64,000 nt of DNA from Phormidium tanganyikae FI6-MK23 (GCA_019359175.1 JAHHHU010000006.1:62001-126000), one strand, 5' to 3'. Counted from the stretch's first letter, positions 46,055 through 55,136 are shown. Notes: generated by a model not told the origin, from the letters alone. Made by a program: numbers and translations.

Positions 46055-47497
46055 CTAAGCAAGCGGAAAACCTGCGGCTAAGAGCCACGCGAAAAGGAAT
46101 GCACTCGCGATCGCAACACTCCAACTTTCTCGGACTTGAGACGATACGATCGATAATAGAGTGATCAGCACCGGAAACAAGGGCAGCAGTAAAAACATAA
46201 ATCCAAGCTGTGGCAAAAATTGCAGTACTAACACAAATCCACCAATCAGCGCAGTACTTTGTGCAACTCCCCAAATCATGCGCTGTCCAGCATTTCGATT
46301 TTGTTGAGCGATTTCAGTCGCTAAAAACCACGGGAGCGACGCGATCGCAATGATTCCCCACACGCCCAACCGTGCTGGAATCAACACCGACTGCAACCAC
46401 ACTATCTGCGCCATTGCTCCTACTGCAATCCAGAGCGCTGTAAACACACCAATACCCAGCAGAACTGACCGCAAACCCAGATGTGGAACCTGGCGCAAAA
46501 CAAGTAGCCAAATGGTTCCCGCCATCAAAAACCAAAGCGCTACTGCTCCACCCACTTGAACGCCGCCTAAAGTTTGTAAGTCGATCGCTCGATCGAGCAA
46601 AACCAGTCCAGCAGTCGGGACAATCGAAGAAAGAGCTAATCCACCCCAACGCTGTAACGCCGAGATCGATAAAGGTGCGATCTCAATCTGCAAACTCGGC
46701 ATCACCGCAGCAAGACCGATCAGCCAGCCAATTAGATGAACCCCTTGCCAGAGCATTCGACGATCGACATACTGATTTTGCTGTTGCTGTCCAAAAGTAC
46801 GATCGAGCCATTGTCGCGCCGCATCATGACTGACAGAGTTAAACAAAATCGTAATGTGTTCTACGTTAGGGACAAGAACAAACTCGCGCCCTCTTCCCAA
46901 TGCAACATCAGCATTGATGCCGCCTGCTTGCTGAAGGATACGTTCCGCATTGCGAATAAATCCCCCTTCCCAGCTTCCGGCTTGTAGCTGCAAATTGCGG
47001 GGCTGTTCGGGGGTGACAGTTGCGCCTGTGGGAGAGATTGCAACGGTAGCAAAAAAATCACCGGCATGGTCGATCGCAGCAGTCATGACAGCACCACTCC
47101 CCATCGAATGTCCGAGTACTGCGAGTCGAGTTTGATCAACTTTGGGCTGTTGTGCGATCGCGTTCCAGGCGGTTTCAAAGTTGCGCTGAAGTGAATCGGA
47201 CTGCAAGCGATTTGGGTTTGCTCCGTGACCATCCCAATCCCAAAGCATCACCGCATAACCTGCTCGTGCTAACACATGACCATAAGTGAGCATGAGTTGT
47301 TTTGAGCCAGAGTAACCGTGTGCCACCAACACCCCCGGAACCAACCGCACTGATTTTGGAGCGAGATAGAGCAAGGGAATTCCTTCTCGATCGAACGATC
47401 GCACAATCAGCCCTGAACGCGCCGTAAAAATGCCCCACCAGGAGAGAGCAATGAGCAGTCCCGCTACGACTAGCAGTCCGATTTGGCGTGGCTTCAA
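46055..47497 (-). CDS. Alpha/beta hydrolase fused to a multi-helix membrane domain
   Basis: A 480-residue protein. Residues 6-26 are a transmembrane helix. Residues about 50-235 form an alpha/beta hydrolase domain with the oxyanion region LVAHGYSGSK, nucleophile S131 in LGHSMGSG, and a probable catalytic His, H214 (VPNVEHITILF). The C-terminal half (about 250-475) has six or seven hydrophobic helices with no recognised motif. The hydrolase would face the periplasm if the first helix inserts with its N-terminus inside. Its substrate is unknown; peptidase or lipase-like activity is equally possible. It is followed by a strong terminator. Confidence 0.75.
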   Translation of the reverse strand: MKPRQIGLLVVAGLLIALSWWGIFTARSGLIVRSFDREGIPLLYLAPKSVRLVPGVLVAHGYSGSKQLMLTYGHVLARAGYAVMLWDWDGHGANPNRLQSDSLQRNFETAWNAIAQQPKVDQTRLAVLGHSMGSGAVMTAAIDHAGDFFATVAISPTGATVTPEQPRNLQLQAGSWEGGFIRNAERILQQAGGINADVALGRGREFVLVPNVEHITILFNSVSHDAARQWLDRTFGQQQQNQYVDRRMLWQGVHLIGWLIGLAAVMPSLQIEIAPLSISALQRWGGLALSSIVPTAGLVLLDRAIDLQTLGGVQVGGAVALWFLMAGTIWLLVLRQVPHLGLRSVLLGIGVFTALWIAVGAMAQIVWLQSVLIPARLGVWGIIAIASLPWFLATEIAQQNRNAGQRMIWGVAQSTALIGGFVLVLQFLPQLGFMFLLLPLFPVLITLLSIVSSQVRESWSVAIASAFLFAWLLAAGFPLA

Positions 47498-47613
47498 TTT
47501 GGATTTCCTCAGCGAAATGTGAACGTCGATCGTGACGCAGATATCTGCAATGTAAGCGACTTACACGATCGCTTCAAGCCCGAAAACGACGATCATTTAA
47601 GCTTTTTTTTCTT

Positions 47614-48135
47614 CTAATTCAGCTTTGTGCCGCATTGAGAGCAAAAGCGATCGTCTTCTTTTACTTCTCTGCCACACTGCGAACAAAAGCGCGAAGTCGA
47701 ATGACTAGACTGCGAAGTTGAAGTCGCCATGCTCAGGTTCAGATTCCCCATGTTCATCTCCATCGGCTCCATTCGCATCGACATATTGCCCATGCGAAGC
47801 GGCTCTAGAGGCTTCATCTCTGGCGCTTTAGAGTCTGCCACATATCGCAGCGGAACCTCTAGCGCTCCCAACATTAAGGGAACCTCGCTTAACAAGCTAA
47901 TACTATTGGATTGCAGCCGGACATAATACGATCGCTGATTTGACTCAACCTGCAAAATAAAACCAGAAGTCGTTTTGAACACCATCGGAGAGGCAGACCA
48001 CTTGCCGAGGGACAGACTCATCTGCTGACTTTGTTGCTGTCCAGCGCTGCGGCTTTCCCAGGTAATCAGGGTTTGAGTGCCTGCATTCTCGATCGCTAAC
48101 GATTGCCCCTGTCCCAAATTTGCTATGTACGTCAT
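47614..48135 (-). CDS. Met-rich protein with a C-terminal zinc ribbon
   Basis: A 173-residue protein. The N-terminal 105 residues (TYIANLGQGQSLAIENAGTQTLITWESRS and so on) look like a beta-rich domain of unknown function. Residues 115-136 carry eight Met in 22 positions (RMGNMSMRMEPMEMNMG), an unusual linker. A zinc ribbon closes the protein with Cys at 151, 154, 165 and 168 (CSQCG, CSQCG). The frame opens at GTG 48165, but ATG 48135 with AAGG upstream fits better. It is divergent from the ATP-grasp gene. Metal or oxidation sensing is a possible role but only inferred. Confidence 0.68.
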   Translation of the reverse strand: MTYIANLGQGQSLAIENAGTQTLITWESRSAGQQQSQQMSLSLGKWSASPMVFKTTSGFILQVESNQRSYYVRLQSNSISLLSEVPLMLGALEVPLRYVADSKAPEMKPLEPLRMGNMSMRMEPMEMNMGNLNLSMATSTSQSSHSTSRFCSQCGREVKEDDRFCSQCGTKLN

Positions 48136-48302
48136 CGCAACCTTGGCAGAATTCCACTTCTTCACCTTGCAACGTTCATCAGTCGATCGAACCGTTTCGT
48201 TATATTTCTTGATTACATTCGTGACAAATTTCGTATTCAGCTTTACAGCTTAGAAGGTTCAGTCAATTCTATTAATCAAGTAGCTTGATAAGGTGATTGG
48301 CT

Positions 48303-49733
48303 GTGAAGTTAGCAAATTATGATCCAGGGCACTTTTACGATGAGTTGTTTGACGCACCCGGATCGCCTCGAAAAGAAGTGATTCCGCTAGTTGATCGCAT
48401 TAATTCACTCTCGATCGAGGAAATTCAGCGTCGGCAGCAAGCTGCTCAGGTTGCATTGTTCAAAATGGGCGTGACCTTCAACGTTTACAGCGACAATCAA
48501 GGAACCGAGAAGATCTTTCCGTTTGATATTTTGCCAAGAACGATCGCGGCTGCGGAATGGCAAGTTTTGGAAAAAGGACTGAAGCAGCGAATTTACGCGC
48601 TGAATCAATTTCTCGCGGATGTGTATGGGGATCAGAAGATTATCAGCGATGGCGTGATTCCCGCAGATGTGGTGTATTCGTCTCAAGGATTTCTCAAGCC
48701 TTGTGTGGGTTTGAAGCCACCGAAAGGAATCTGGTCGCACATTAGCGGGATGGATTTGGTGCGCGATCGAGACGGTCAGTGGTACATCCTCGAAGACAAT
48801 TTGCGCTGTCCGTCTGGCGTGTCTTATGTGCTAGAAGGGCGGCGGATTATGAAAAGTACGCTGCCACTGGTCTTTGATCGAATGCAAATTCAGCCCGTGG
48901 AAGAGTATCCGAGTCATTTGCTTGAGACATTGCTGAATCTTGCACCTGATTATATTGATGATCCGACGGTTGTTTTACTCACGCCGGGGATTTATAACTC
49001 TGCTTATTTTGAACATTCTTATCTGGCTCAACAGATGGGAGTTGAATTAGTCGAAGGGCGCGATTTGGTCGTGTCTGATGGTTATCTTCAGATGCGAACG
49101 ACAAAGGGTTTGAAGCGGGTCGATGTGATTTATCGTCGGATTGATGATGAGTTTATTGATCCGCTGGCGTTTCGTCCCGATTCGCTGTTGGGCATTCCAG
49201 GATTGATGGAAGTTTATCGATCGGGTCGCTTGGGTCTTGCGAACGCGCTAGGAACTGGAGTCGCAGACGATAAAGTGATTTATGCTTATGTGCCGCAGAT
49301 GATTCGGTACTACTTGGGCGAAGATGCAATTCTCGCGAATGTGCCGACTTATCTCTGTTGGGAGCCATCGCAGTTAGATCATGTGCTGGCGAATCTCGAT
49401 AAATTGGTGGTCAAGGCTGCGAATGAATCGGGCGGCTATGGAATGCTGATCGGGACACAATCGACTCAAGCAGAGCGAGAAGTATTCGCGGCAAAGATTA
49501 AAGCGGCTCCACGAAACTATATTGCTCAACCGACGCTTTCTTTATCGCGCGTTCCGGCTTTGATGGGCGACGAGTTTGAAGGCTGTCATGTGGATTTGCG
49601 CCCCTACATTTTGTATGGGGAGGATATCTATGTGACTCCGGGTGGTTTGACTCGTGTGGCGCTGAAGAAGGGATCGCTTGTAGTGAATTCCTCTCAGGGC
49701 GGTGGCTATAAAGATACTTGGATTGTGAGTTGA
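48303..49733 (+). CDS. Circularly permuted ATP-grasp protein (DUF404/DUF407)
   Basis: A 476-residue circularly permuted type 2 ATP-grasp enzyme. It opens with [12 protein letters not shown] and has the conserved [38 protein letters not shown], the ATP site [25 protein letters not shown], and C-terminal [14 protein letters not shown] with [30 protein letters not shown]-type strands (here [14 protein letters not shown]). The family is thought to form peptide-like bonds and typically partners alpha-E and transglutaminase-like proteins. The frame opens at TTG 48297; GTG 48303 fits the AAGGTG ribosome-binding site better. The alpha-E partner follows after a repeat. Confidence 0.9.
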   Translation: MKLANYDPGHFYDELFDAPGSPRKEVIPLVDRINSLSIEEIQRRQQAAQVALFKMGVTFNVYSDNQGTEKIFPFDILPRTIAAAEWQVLEKGLKQRIYALNQFLADVYGDQKIISDGVIPADVVYSSQGFLKPCVGLKPPKGIWSHISGMDLVRDRDGQWYILEDNLRCPSGVSYVLEGRRIMKSTLPLVFDRMQIQPVEEYPSHLLETLLNLAPDYIDDPTVVLLTPGIYNSAYFEHSYLAQQMGVELVEGRDLVVSDGYLQMRTTKGLKRVDVIYRRIDDEFIDPLAFRPDSLLGIPGLMEVYRSGRLGLANALGTGVADDKVIYAYVPQMIRYYLGEDAILANVPTYLCWEPSQLDHVLANLDKLVVKAANESGGYGMLIGTQSTQAEREVFAAKIKAAPRNYIAQPTLSLSRVPALMGDEFEGCHVDLRPYILYGEDIYVTPGGLTRVALKKGSLVVNSSQGGGYKDTWIVS

Positions 49734-49785
49734 GGTGGGCTTGTTGCACGTAAGACGCTCTTCGCTTCGTTTTAGTCGGATAGCT

Positions 49786-49953
49786 GCCCCCTAAATTCCC
49801 CATTCTGGGGGACTTTGAAAAGATGAAGCGATGTTGTGATTAAGTGAACGTGCTTTTGAAAGACACCACCTAAATTCGACTTCTACAGTCTTGTCTATCT
49901 ACTCAATTCATTTTCAATTCTCAAAGTCCCCCATCCTGGGGGATTTAGGGGGC
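49786..49953. repeat. Degenerate relative of the MITE-like element, copy B
   Basis: Inverted arms of 30 bases at 49786-49815 and 49924-49953 belong to the same family as copies A and C (GCCCCCTAAAT ... GGACTT), but the spacer is 108 bases instead of 21 and unrelated. The left flank (TTCGCTTCGTTTT) resembles the inverted right flank of copy C, while the terminal repeats are not clear and no target duplication was found. It lies in the 267-base gap between the ATP-grasp and alpha-E genes. Confidence 0.65.
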
Positions 49954-50000
49954 GAACCCCTAACAATCTGAACTCAAAGTTGTTTTATTAGAGACCAAAA

Positions 50001-50948
50001 ATGTTAAGTCGAGTAGCAGATTCGATCTATTGGATGAATCGATATGTGGAACGTGCAGAAAACATTGCGCGATTCATTGATGTGAATCTAACCTTGCTGT
50101 TAGATGTACCGATCGGGGTTTCGCAGCAGTGGAAACCGTTAATTCTGACGACGGGCGATTTGCCCATTTTTGAAGAACGATACGGAGAAGCAAACGCGGC
50201 GAATGTGATCCGATTTTTGACCTTCGATCGTACTTATCCGAATTCGATTATTTCCTGTCTTCATGCCGCCCGCGAAAATGCGCGATCGATGCGTGAAATC
50301 ATTTCTTCAGAGATGTGGCAACAAATCAATGCGTTTTATCACTTTGTCAATGATGCTGCAAACGAAGAGACACTTAATTTTCAGACCTTTTTCAGGGAGG
50401 TTAAGCTATCCAGTCACTTGTTTGCGGGAATTGCGAGTGCAACGATGACGCATAACGAAGGGTGGCATTTTGGACTGATAGGGCGCTGGCTAGAACGAGC
50501 AGACAAAACCAGTCGAATCGTGGATGTGAAGTACTTTATTCTATTGCCATCAGTGCGCGATGTCGGGACAACCTTGGATCAGTTGCAGTGGATTGCATTA
50601 CTACGATCGACAAGTGCGTATGAAATGTATCGGAAACGTGGACTGCATCGAATTACACCCACTTCAGTCGCAGAATTCTTAGTCCTCGATCGAGAATTTC
50701 CTCGATCGATTCGCTACTGCATTCGACAAACAGAGCGATCTTTGCATCAAATCACTGGAACCCCTCAAGGCTCGTGGAATACAGGCGTTGAGCGTTGTCT
50801 TGGAAAACTGCGATCGGACTTGGATTATTTAACGATCGACGATGTGATGGAAGCTGGACTGCATGAATTTCTCGACGATCTACAGCGACGCACAAACGAA
50901 GTTGGAATCAAACTTTCTGAAACCTTTTTTGCAGTGCAACCTGTTTAA
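50001..50948 (+). CDS. Alpha-E domain protein (DUF403)
   Basis: A 315-residue all-helical protein of the alpha-E family. The N-terminus MLSRVADSIYWMNRYVERAENIARFIDVNLTLLLD is the family signature. AARENARSMREIISSEMWQQINAFYHFV and GWHFGLIGRWLERADKTSRIVDVKYFILLP are further conserved Glu/Arg-rich helices. It normally lies directly behind the circularly permuted ATP-grasp gene and is predicted to work with it in peptide-bond or modification chemistry. Here a palindromic repeat separates the two, and another element stands just after this gene. No transglutaminase-like or protease partner follows in the window. Confidence 0.9.
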   Translation: MLSRVADSIYWMNRYVERAENIARFIDVNLTLLLDVPIGVSQQWKPLILTTGDLPIFEERYGEANAANVIRFLTFDRTYPNSIISCLHAARENARSMREIISSEMWQQINAFYHFVNDAANEETLNFQTFFREVKLSSHLFAGIASATMTHNEGWHFGLIGRWLERADKTSRIVDVKYFILLPSVRDVGTTLDQLQWIALLRSTSAYEMYRKRGLHRITPTSVAEFLVLDREFPRSIRYCIRQTERSLHQITGTPQGSWNTGVERCLGKLRSDLDYLTIDDVMEAGLHEFLDDLQRRTNEVGIKLSETFFAVQPV

Positions 50949-51085
50949 TGAAATTTAGAATTGAAAGAAATGCCTTTTGCCATTCGGTAAGAGGCTTCAA
51001 TTCAACACAAGCTTGGCATTCTGAGACTGCGGTACACAGATAGCAAGATCTCGATGAACTTTAGCAATGATCTGGTGATTATTTA

Positions 51086-51256
51086 ACGTCAGTTCGACAG
51101 AAGTGGCTTGCTCCGTTTGGGAATCCAGGAAGCCCCCTAAATCCCCCAGAATGGGGGACTTCAAGCCAAAGCTTCCGGTTCAAAGTCCCCCATTCTGGGG
51201 GATTTAGGGGGCAGAAGCCGCTTGCAACGAAGCGAAAAAACTCGTCGAACTGACGT
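51086..51256. mobile_element. MITE-like element, copy C (171 bp) with 7-bp target duplication
   Basis: Flanked by TTATTTA at 51079-51085 and 51257-51263. The terminal inverted repeat is perfect over 13 bases: ACGTCAGTTCGAC at 51086-51098 against GTCGAACTGACGT at 51244-51256. The inner arms (51132-51161 and 51183-51212) match 30/30. Flank lengths (46 and 44 bases) and spacer length (21) equal those of copy A apart from 2 bases. It occupies the gap 50949-51314 between the convergent alpha-E and hybrid kinase genes; nothing else is visible there. Confidence 0.8.
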
Positions 51257-51314
51257 TTATTTAAGCCCCAAGAGATCGCAACATATGCAGGATAAAGCCA
51301 AGCTATCCTCTGGT

Positions 51315-53159
51315 TTAGCAAGTCAGTCCAGCATCAAGTAAAGCAGTTCTTAGTTGCGCGATCGCTTCTGATTGCAAATTTGCCTGCTTTGAGAGAACTG
51401 CGACCACGCGCGTTTGAGTCAGTTGTTTCAATTCTGTCGCACTTACCTGTTTTGAGGTCATGATGATCACCGGAATTGCGCGAGTGGCTGAGTCGGCTTT
51501 TAGCTGCTCTAACACTTCAAAGCCATCAATTCCGGGCATCAATAGATCAAGTACGATCGCGTTAGGTTGCTCAGTTTTGGCGCGGTAAAGTCCTTCGTAT
51601 CCATCTTTTGCTTCTATCGCTGTGCAGGATAGCTGAGAGAGCAAATGAGCGATCGTATAGCGAGAAGTCGCTTCATCATCAATGATGAGAACTTTCTGAG
51701 CAAATTGATCTACTTCAGATGGGTTGATTGATGCTGTACTTTGAGCTTTGGGATCGTTTGGTTGCGGTAAGGAAGCTGTCTGATAGCGAATGGGCAAGGT
51801 AACACAGAACGTAGAGCCACCTTCTAAGGAACTACTCACACCGATGCTTCCTCCGAGTAGCTCTGCTAATCTTTTACACAGCGGTAGTCCAAGTCCGGTT
51901 CCCTTAAATCGACGTTGCAGCGGGTGATCGATTTGAACGAATTCTTCAAAAATGCGCTGCTGATCTTCGATCGCAATTCCAATTCCAGTATCTGAAACGG
52001 TAAATACGATCGTTTGATCGGCTCCTGGTTTTGCGCTCACTCGGACTTCTCCGCATTCGGTAAATTTCAGCGCATTAGAAACAAAGTTCCGCAGAATTTG
52101 AGAGATCTTGCCTTCATCCGTGTATAAAACAGGTAGATTTGCACCATCCTCAAAGACTAATTTTACTGCACTATTTTGACTGAGTAGCGGACGCAGCATT
52201 CCCCGTAAAGCACCAAATAGCTCCTCAACTTGAAAAGTAGTTACATTGACTTCAACTTTGCCCGCTTCCACTTTTGCTAGATCCAGCAAATCATTGACTA
52301 ATTCAGTCAGCGATTCTGCCGATCGACGAATGAAGGTGACTTGCTTCTCTTGCTCTTCGCCCAAATCGCCGTCTAAGTGATCGAGCAACATATCAGAGAG
52401 ATTGAGAATGCCATTGAGCGGAGTGCGAAACTCATGACTGAGATCTGCAAGAAATCGCGTCTTTAGTTCACTTGCTTTTTGGAGTGACTCAGCACGATCG
52501 TTTAACTCTGCATACAGCGCCACAACGCCACGGTTGGTGTCTTCTAGCTCTTGATTTAATCGAGTGAGTTCCTCTTGTTGTTGTCGAAGTTCTTCTAATG
52601 CGGTTAATAGTTCCTGATTTTGTTGCTGAACTTCAGCGTAAGGGTTTTGAGGATCTTGACGTAAAAGTTGATCAACGAGTTGTCCGATCTGCTGTTGAGT
52701 CAGAATTGCACTGTGCTTGGGAAGATATTTGAGCAGATAAACGATAGTTCCTCTTCCCGCTTGAGAGTCAATCTCTACAGCATCCATTAACCGTTTTGTA
52801 CCGATTAGGCCTAGTCCCATTCCAGTTGTCGATCGATGGTTTCCGCTCAAAATTGCAGGTAAATTGTCGATGCCAGATCCAGAGTCCGAAACGCGCATTA
52901 ACAAGGCTTGGGAAGGCTCTTTGGTGATGGAAAACTCAGCTTTTCCGCCTCCAGCATACAAAAAGGCATTCCTAACAATTTCGGAAATCGCAGTCGAAAT
53001 GCGAGTTTGCTCCTGAGTATCAAAACCAAGCTGATCAGCAATCTGGCGGGCACGTTGACGCGCTAAAACAACATCTTGCTCATAGCGAATCTCGACGGTA
53101 AGGATCGCTAGCTTTGATAGTTCAGAGAGGTTGTTTTGCTTGCGATCGAAAAAATTCAT
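51315..53159 (-). CDS. Hybrid kinase: RsbT-like ATPase, histidine kinase and receiver
   Basis: A 614-residue protein, last gene of the stressosome module. Residues about 15-145 are an RsbT/RsbW-type ATPase (TVEIRYEQDVVLARQRARQIADQLGF ... TGMGLGLIGTKRLMD). A coiled coil spans about 175-230. The HisKA domain has H242 (FLADLSHEFRTPLNG), and the second ATPase domain has SNALKF, SDTGIGI and GTGLGLPLCKRL. A receiver domain (about 487-605) has the phospho-acceptor D538 in VLDLLMPG. The start ATG shares one base with the upstream stop (TGATG), behind GAGGAGG. It probably converts stressosome state into phosphotransfer; the final output is not in the window. Confidence 0.92.
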   Translation of the reverse strand: MNFFDRKQNNLSELSKLAILTVEIRYEQDVVLARQRARQIADQLGFDTQEQTRISTAISEIVRNAFLYAGGGKAEFSITKEPSQALLMRVSDSGSGIDNLPAILSGNHRSTTGMGLGLIGTKRLMDAVEIDSQAGRGTIVYLLKYLPKHSAILTQQQIGQLVDQLLRQDPQNPYAEVQQQNQELLTALEELRQQQEELTRLNQELEDTNRGVVALYAELNDRAESLQKASELKTRFLADLSHEFRTPLNGILNLSDMLLDHLDGDLGEEQEKQVTFIRRSAESLTELVNDLLDLAKVEAGKVEVNVTTFQVEELFGALRGMLRPLLSQNSAVKLVFEDGANLPVLYTDEGKISQILRNFVSNALKFTECGEVRVSAKPGADQTIVFTVSDTGIGIAIEDQQRIFEEFVQIDHPLQRRFKGTGLGLPLCKRLAELLGGSIGVSSSLEGGSTFCVTLPIRYQTASLPQPNDPKAQSTASINPSEVDQFAQKVLIIDDEATSRYTIAHLLSQLSCTAIEAKDGYEGLYRAKTEQPNAIVLDLLMPGIDGFEVLEQLKADSATRAIPVIIMTSKQVSATELKQLTQTRVVAVLSKQANLQSEAIAQLRTALLDAGLTC

Positions 53160-54193
53160 CACGCCTCCTCATTTCTCAACTTCGCGACGAGAACAGCAAC
53201 ATCATCTGGCGCTCCTGCGGGGTTCCGCACACCAGATCGCTGAAAATCTCGATATAGAATCGCCGCAATCAAAGCAGGATGCCGATTGATCAAACCAGGA
53301 TAGCGATCGAGCATCCATTGTGTTCCTAATCCATCTGAGTGCATCACGAGCAAAGATTCGGCTGACCAAGGGTAGGAAAACTCAGCCACTTTACGAACCG
53401 TTAACCCCAGTGTGCCGTTGTAAGACACCATACTGCGGCTCGAACTTCTAGTAACGATCGCTCCAAAAATGTTGCCGATCCCCGCATATCGAATCAGTTG
53501 TGCGCTTGGTAGAATTTCAGCGATCGCGGCGACTGCTCCTCGTGTACTGCGTAATCCTGCATGAATTTTGTCTAAAATCTCTGCGGGATGTAAGTCTGCA
53601 TGGGCTCGAAAAATCTTCACCGCTGTTCGTGATGCTTCAGCGGCTAAAGTACCCGATCCTAATCCATCTGCAACGAGAATCAGAGCGCGATCGCGCTGTT
53701 GTTCGATCGCCCAAGCATCTCCAGAGATTTCTCCTCGGCGTTTCGGCAGATTCACAGTTCCCACTTCAAAAGGTGCATTTGCTTCCTCATGCTGCGCCCA
53801 CAATCGCGAAACTAGAGCCGTTCCCACTTGAGGCAAAGAATAGATATCGAACATTGCAGAGAGTCGCTGAATTGCGCCTAACCCAGTTCCAGGCGTTCCC
53901 GCTGTCGAAAAGCCATCTTGCAAGCATTGACTAACATTCTGAACGCCGGGAGCTGAATCCAGCGCAATGATTTCGATGCCGACCCCTTCAGCAGTCTTAA
54001 GCGGTTGGATTAAGAGTTCTCCGTTTTGCGCGTGTTTGAGTAAGTTCCTAGTTGCTTCGGTGACGATCAGCGCAACTCTTCCGCGATCGGTTTCATCAAA
54101 TCCAAGCTCGATCGAGAGCGTTACAGCAAGTCGTCTTGCTTCACCCACTTGGCTATCTTCGGTAATTGGTAATGCGATCGGTTTTCTAGTCAT
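53159..54193 (-). CDS. RsbT-like ATPase fused to a PP2C (SpoIIE/RsbX-type) phosphatase
   Basis: A 344-residue protein. Residues about 15-135 are an anti-sigma-type ATPase domain with N box EATRNLLKHA and G2 box GTGLGAIQRL. The C-terminal 200 residues are a PP2C phosphatase with metal-binding GDAW, VADGLGSG and the terminal PDDVAVLV. In stressosome operons the phosphatase at this place (RsbX) dephosphorylates RsbS and RsbR to reset the complex. A fused ATPase domain is known in RsbX-like proteins outside Bacillus. ATG 54193 is preferred to TTG 54196. It follows rsbT by 131 bases with no visible gene. Confidence 0.9.
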   Translation of the reverse strand: MTRKPIALPITEDSQVGEARRLAVTLSIELGFDETDRGRVALIVTEATRNLLKHAQNGELLIQPLKTAEGVGIEIIALDSAPGVQNVSQCLQDGFSTAGTPGTGLGAIQRLSAMFDIYSLPQVGTALVSRLWAQHEEANAPFEVGTVNLPKRRGEISGDAWAIEQQRDRALILVADGLGSGTLAAEASRTAVKIFRAHADLHPAEILDKIHAGLRSTRGAVAAIAEILPSAQLIRYAGIGNIFGAIVTRSSSRSMVSYNGTLGLTVRKVAEFSYPWSAESLLVMHSDGLGTQWMLDRYPGLINRHPALIAAILYRDFQRSGVRNPAGAPDDVAVLVAKLRNEEA

Positions 54194-54324
54194 CAATGAT
54201 AGGTGAAGTGAACGATGCGCGACTTAACCTCCGATGAAGAGCTTTTAGCGTTAGAAAATAACAAGGCGAGTCGGCTTTAACAGTACTGCGAGTTGTGGCT
54301 GAGTTCAGACTATCTTTGGAGAGA

Positions 54325-54726
54325 TTATCGCTGCCACCGAATGACTTTGATCCAGGTTCCTTTACCGATCGCTGAAGTGATTTCAAACTCACTTACCAAT
54401 CGCTTTGCGCCTCCTAGCCCGAGTCCTAACCCTTTCCCAGTGGTATAGCCATCTTGCAATGCTAGATCAATATTCGCAATGCCAGGGCCTTGATCCTCAA
54501 AGCTGAGTTGGAGTCCGGTTTGAAGATCGCGCTTTACTTCTTCTAGCGTCACCGTTCCACCGTTGCCATATGTGAGCGTATTCCGAGCTAGTTCACTCGC
54601 AGCGGTAACAATCTTCGTTTGCTCAACCAAGCTAAATTTGAGGCCGATCGCCCACGATCGCACTTTTTGACACACTAAAACAACATCGGACTGCGATCGA
54701 ATCTCGACCACTTCAGGGCTGAACAT
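54325..54726 (-). CDS. rsbT: Stressosome kinase RsbT
   Basis: A 133-residue serine/threonine kinase of the GHKL fold, the same length as Bacillus RsbT. It has VVEIRSQSDVVLVCQKVRSWAIGLKFSLVEQTKIVTAASELARNTLTYG, with the N box, then EDQGPGI and the G2 box GKGLGLGLGGAKRL. RsbT phosphorylates RsbS and RsbR and is then released to act on downstream partners. The frame opens 30 bases earlier, but ATG 54726 has AGGAGA 8 bases upstream and leaves a 14-base overlap with rsbS. The position after rsbS matches the usual R-S-T order. Confidence 0.9.
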   Translation of the reverse strand: MFSPEVVEIRSQSDVVLVCQKVRSWAIGLKFSLVEQTKIVTAASELARNTLTYGNGGTVTLEEVKRDLQTGLQLSFEDQGPGIANIDLALQDGYTTGKGLGLGLGGAKRLVSEFEITSAIGKGTWIKVIRWQR

Positions 54727-55108
54727 GGTTGCCGTTCTCCTGGGATGGCAATCCAAGCGAGTTTTGTAAAAGTGCTATGCCCCTATCTACGCTCAAAGCG
54801 GTGCGAATTCCTGTGAGAGATAGCCCCAACTCGACTAAAGTGATCGCCACCGCAGGCTGCATTCCGACAACAACGGTTTCTGCATCTAAAAGTTGAGAGA
54901 CCGTTGCAATATTGCTCAACACCCGCCCGATGAAGGAGTCTACAATCTCTAGCCCAGAAATGTCGATTAGCACGCCTTTGGCTTCGGTTTTGACAATGCG
55001 ATTGGTGAGATCATCTTGCAGTGTTAAGGCCAAACGATCGTGCATATCCACCTGAATGGTCACCAAAAGAAACTGACCCACTTTCAGAATTGGGATTTTT
55101 TCCACCAC
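54713..55108 (-). CDS. rsbS: Stressosome scaffold STAS protein RsbS
   Basis: A 131-residue single STAS domain protein. The phosphorylation loop is LIDISGLEIVDSFIGRVLSNI with S58 at the position phosphorylated by RsbT in Bacillus. The rest (ETVVVGMQPAVAITLVELGLSLTGIRTALSVDRGIALL) is the typical RsbS fold, and the length fits. RsbS and RsbR build the icosahedral stressosome core that holds RsbT until stress triggers its release. It starts 28 bases after the RsbR stop and overlaps rsbT by 14 bases. Confidence 0.92.
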   Translation of the reverse strand: MVEKIPILKVGQFLLVTIQVDMHDRLALTLQDDLTNRIVKTEAKGVLIDISGLEIVDSFIGRVLSNIATVSQLLDAETVVVGMQPAVAITLVELGLSLTGIRTALSVDRGIALLQNSLGLPSQENGNHVQP

Positions 55109-55136
55109 GCTACCTCAATGCAAAGAATTGCATGAC

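Noticed and set aside
51079-51321. 80-codon frame across copy C of the repeat
   Set aside because: It is a translation of the palindromic element; the residues come from the inverted arms.
54197-54324. Small gene between rsbT and the PP2C fusion gene
   Set aside because: The 68-codon frame covering this gap overlaps both neighbours and has no coding character.
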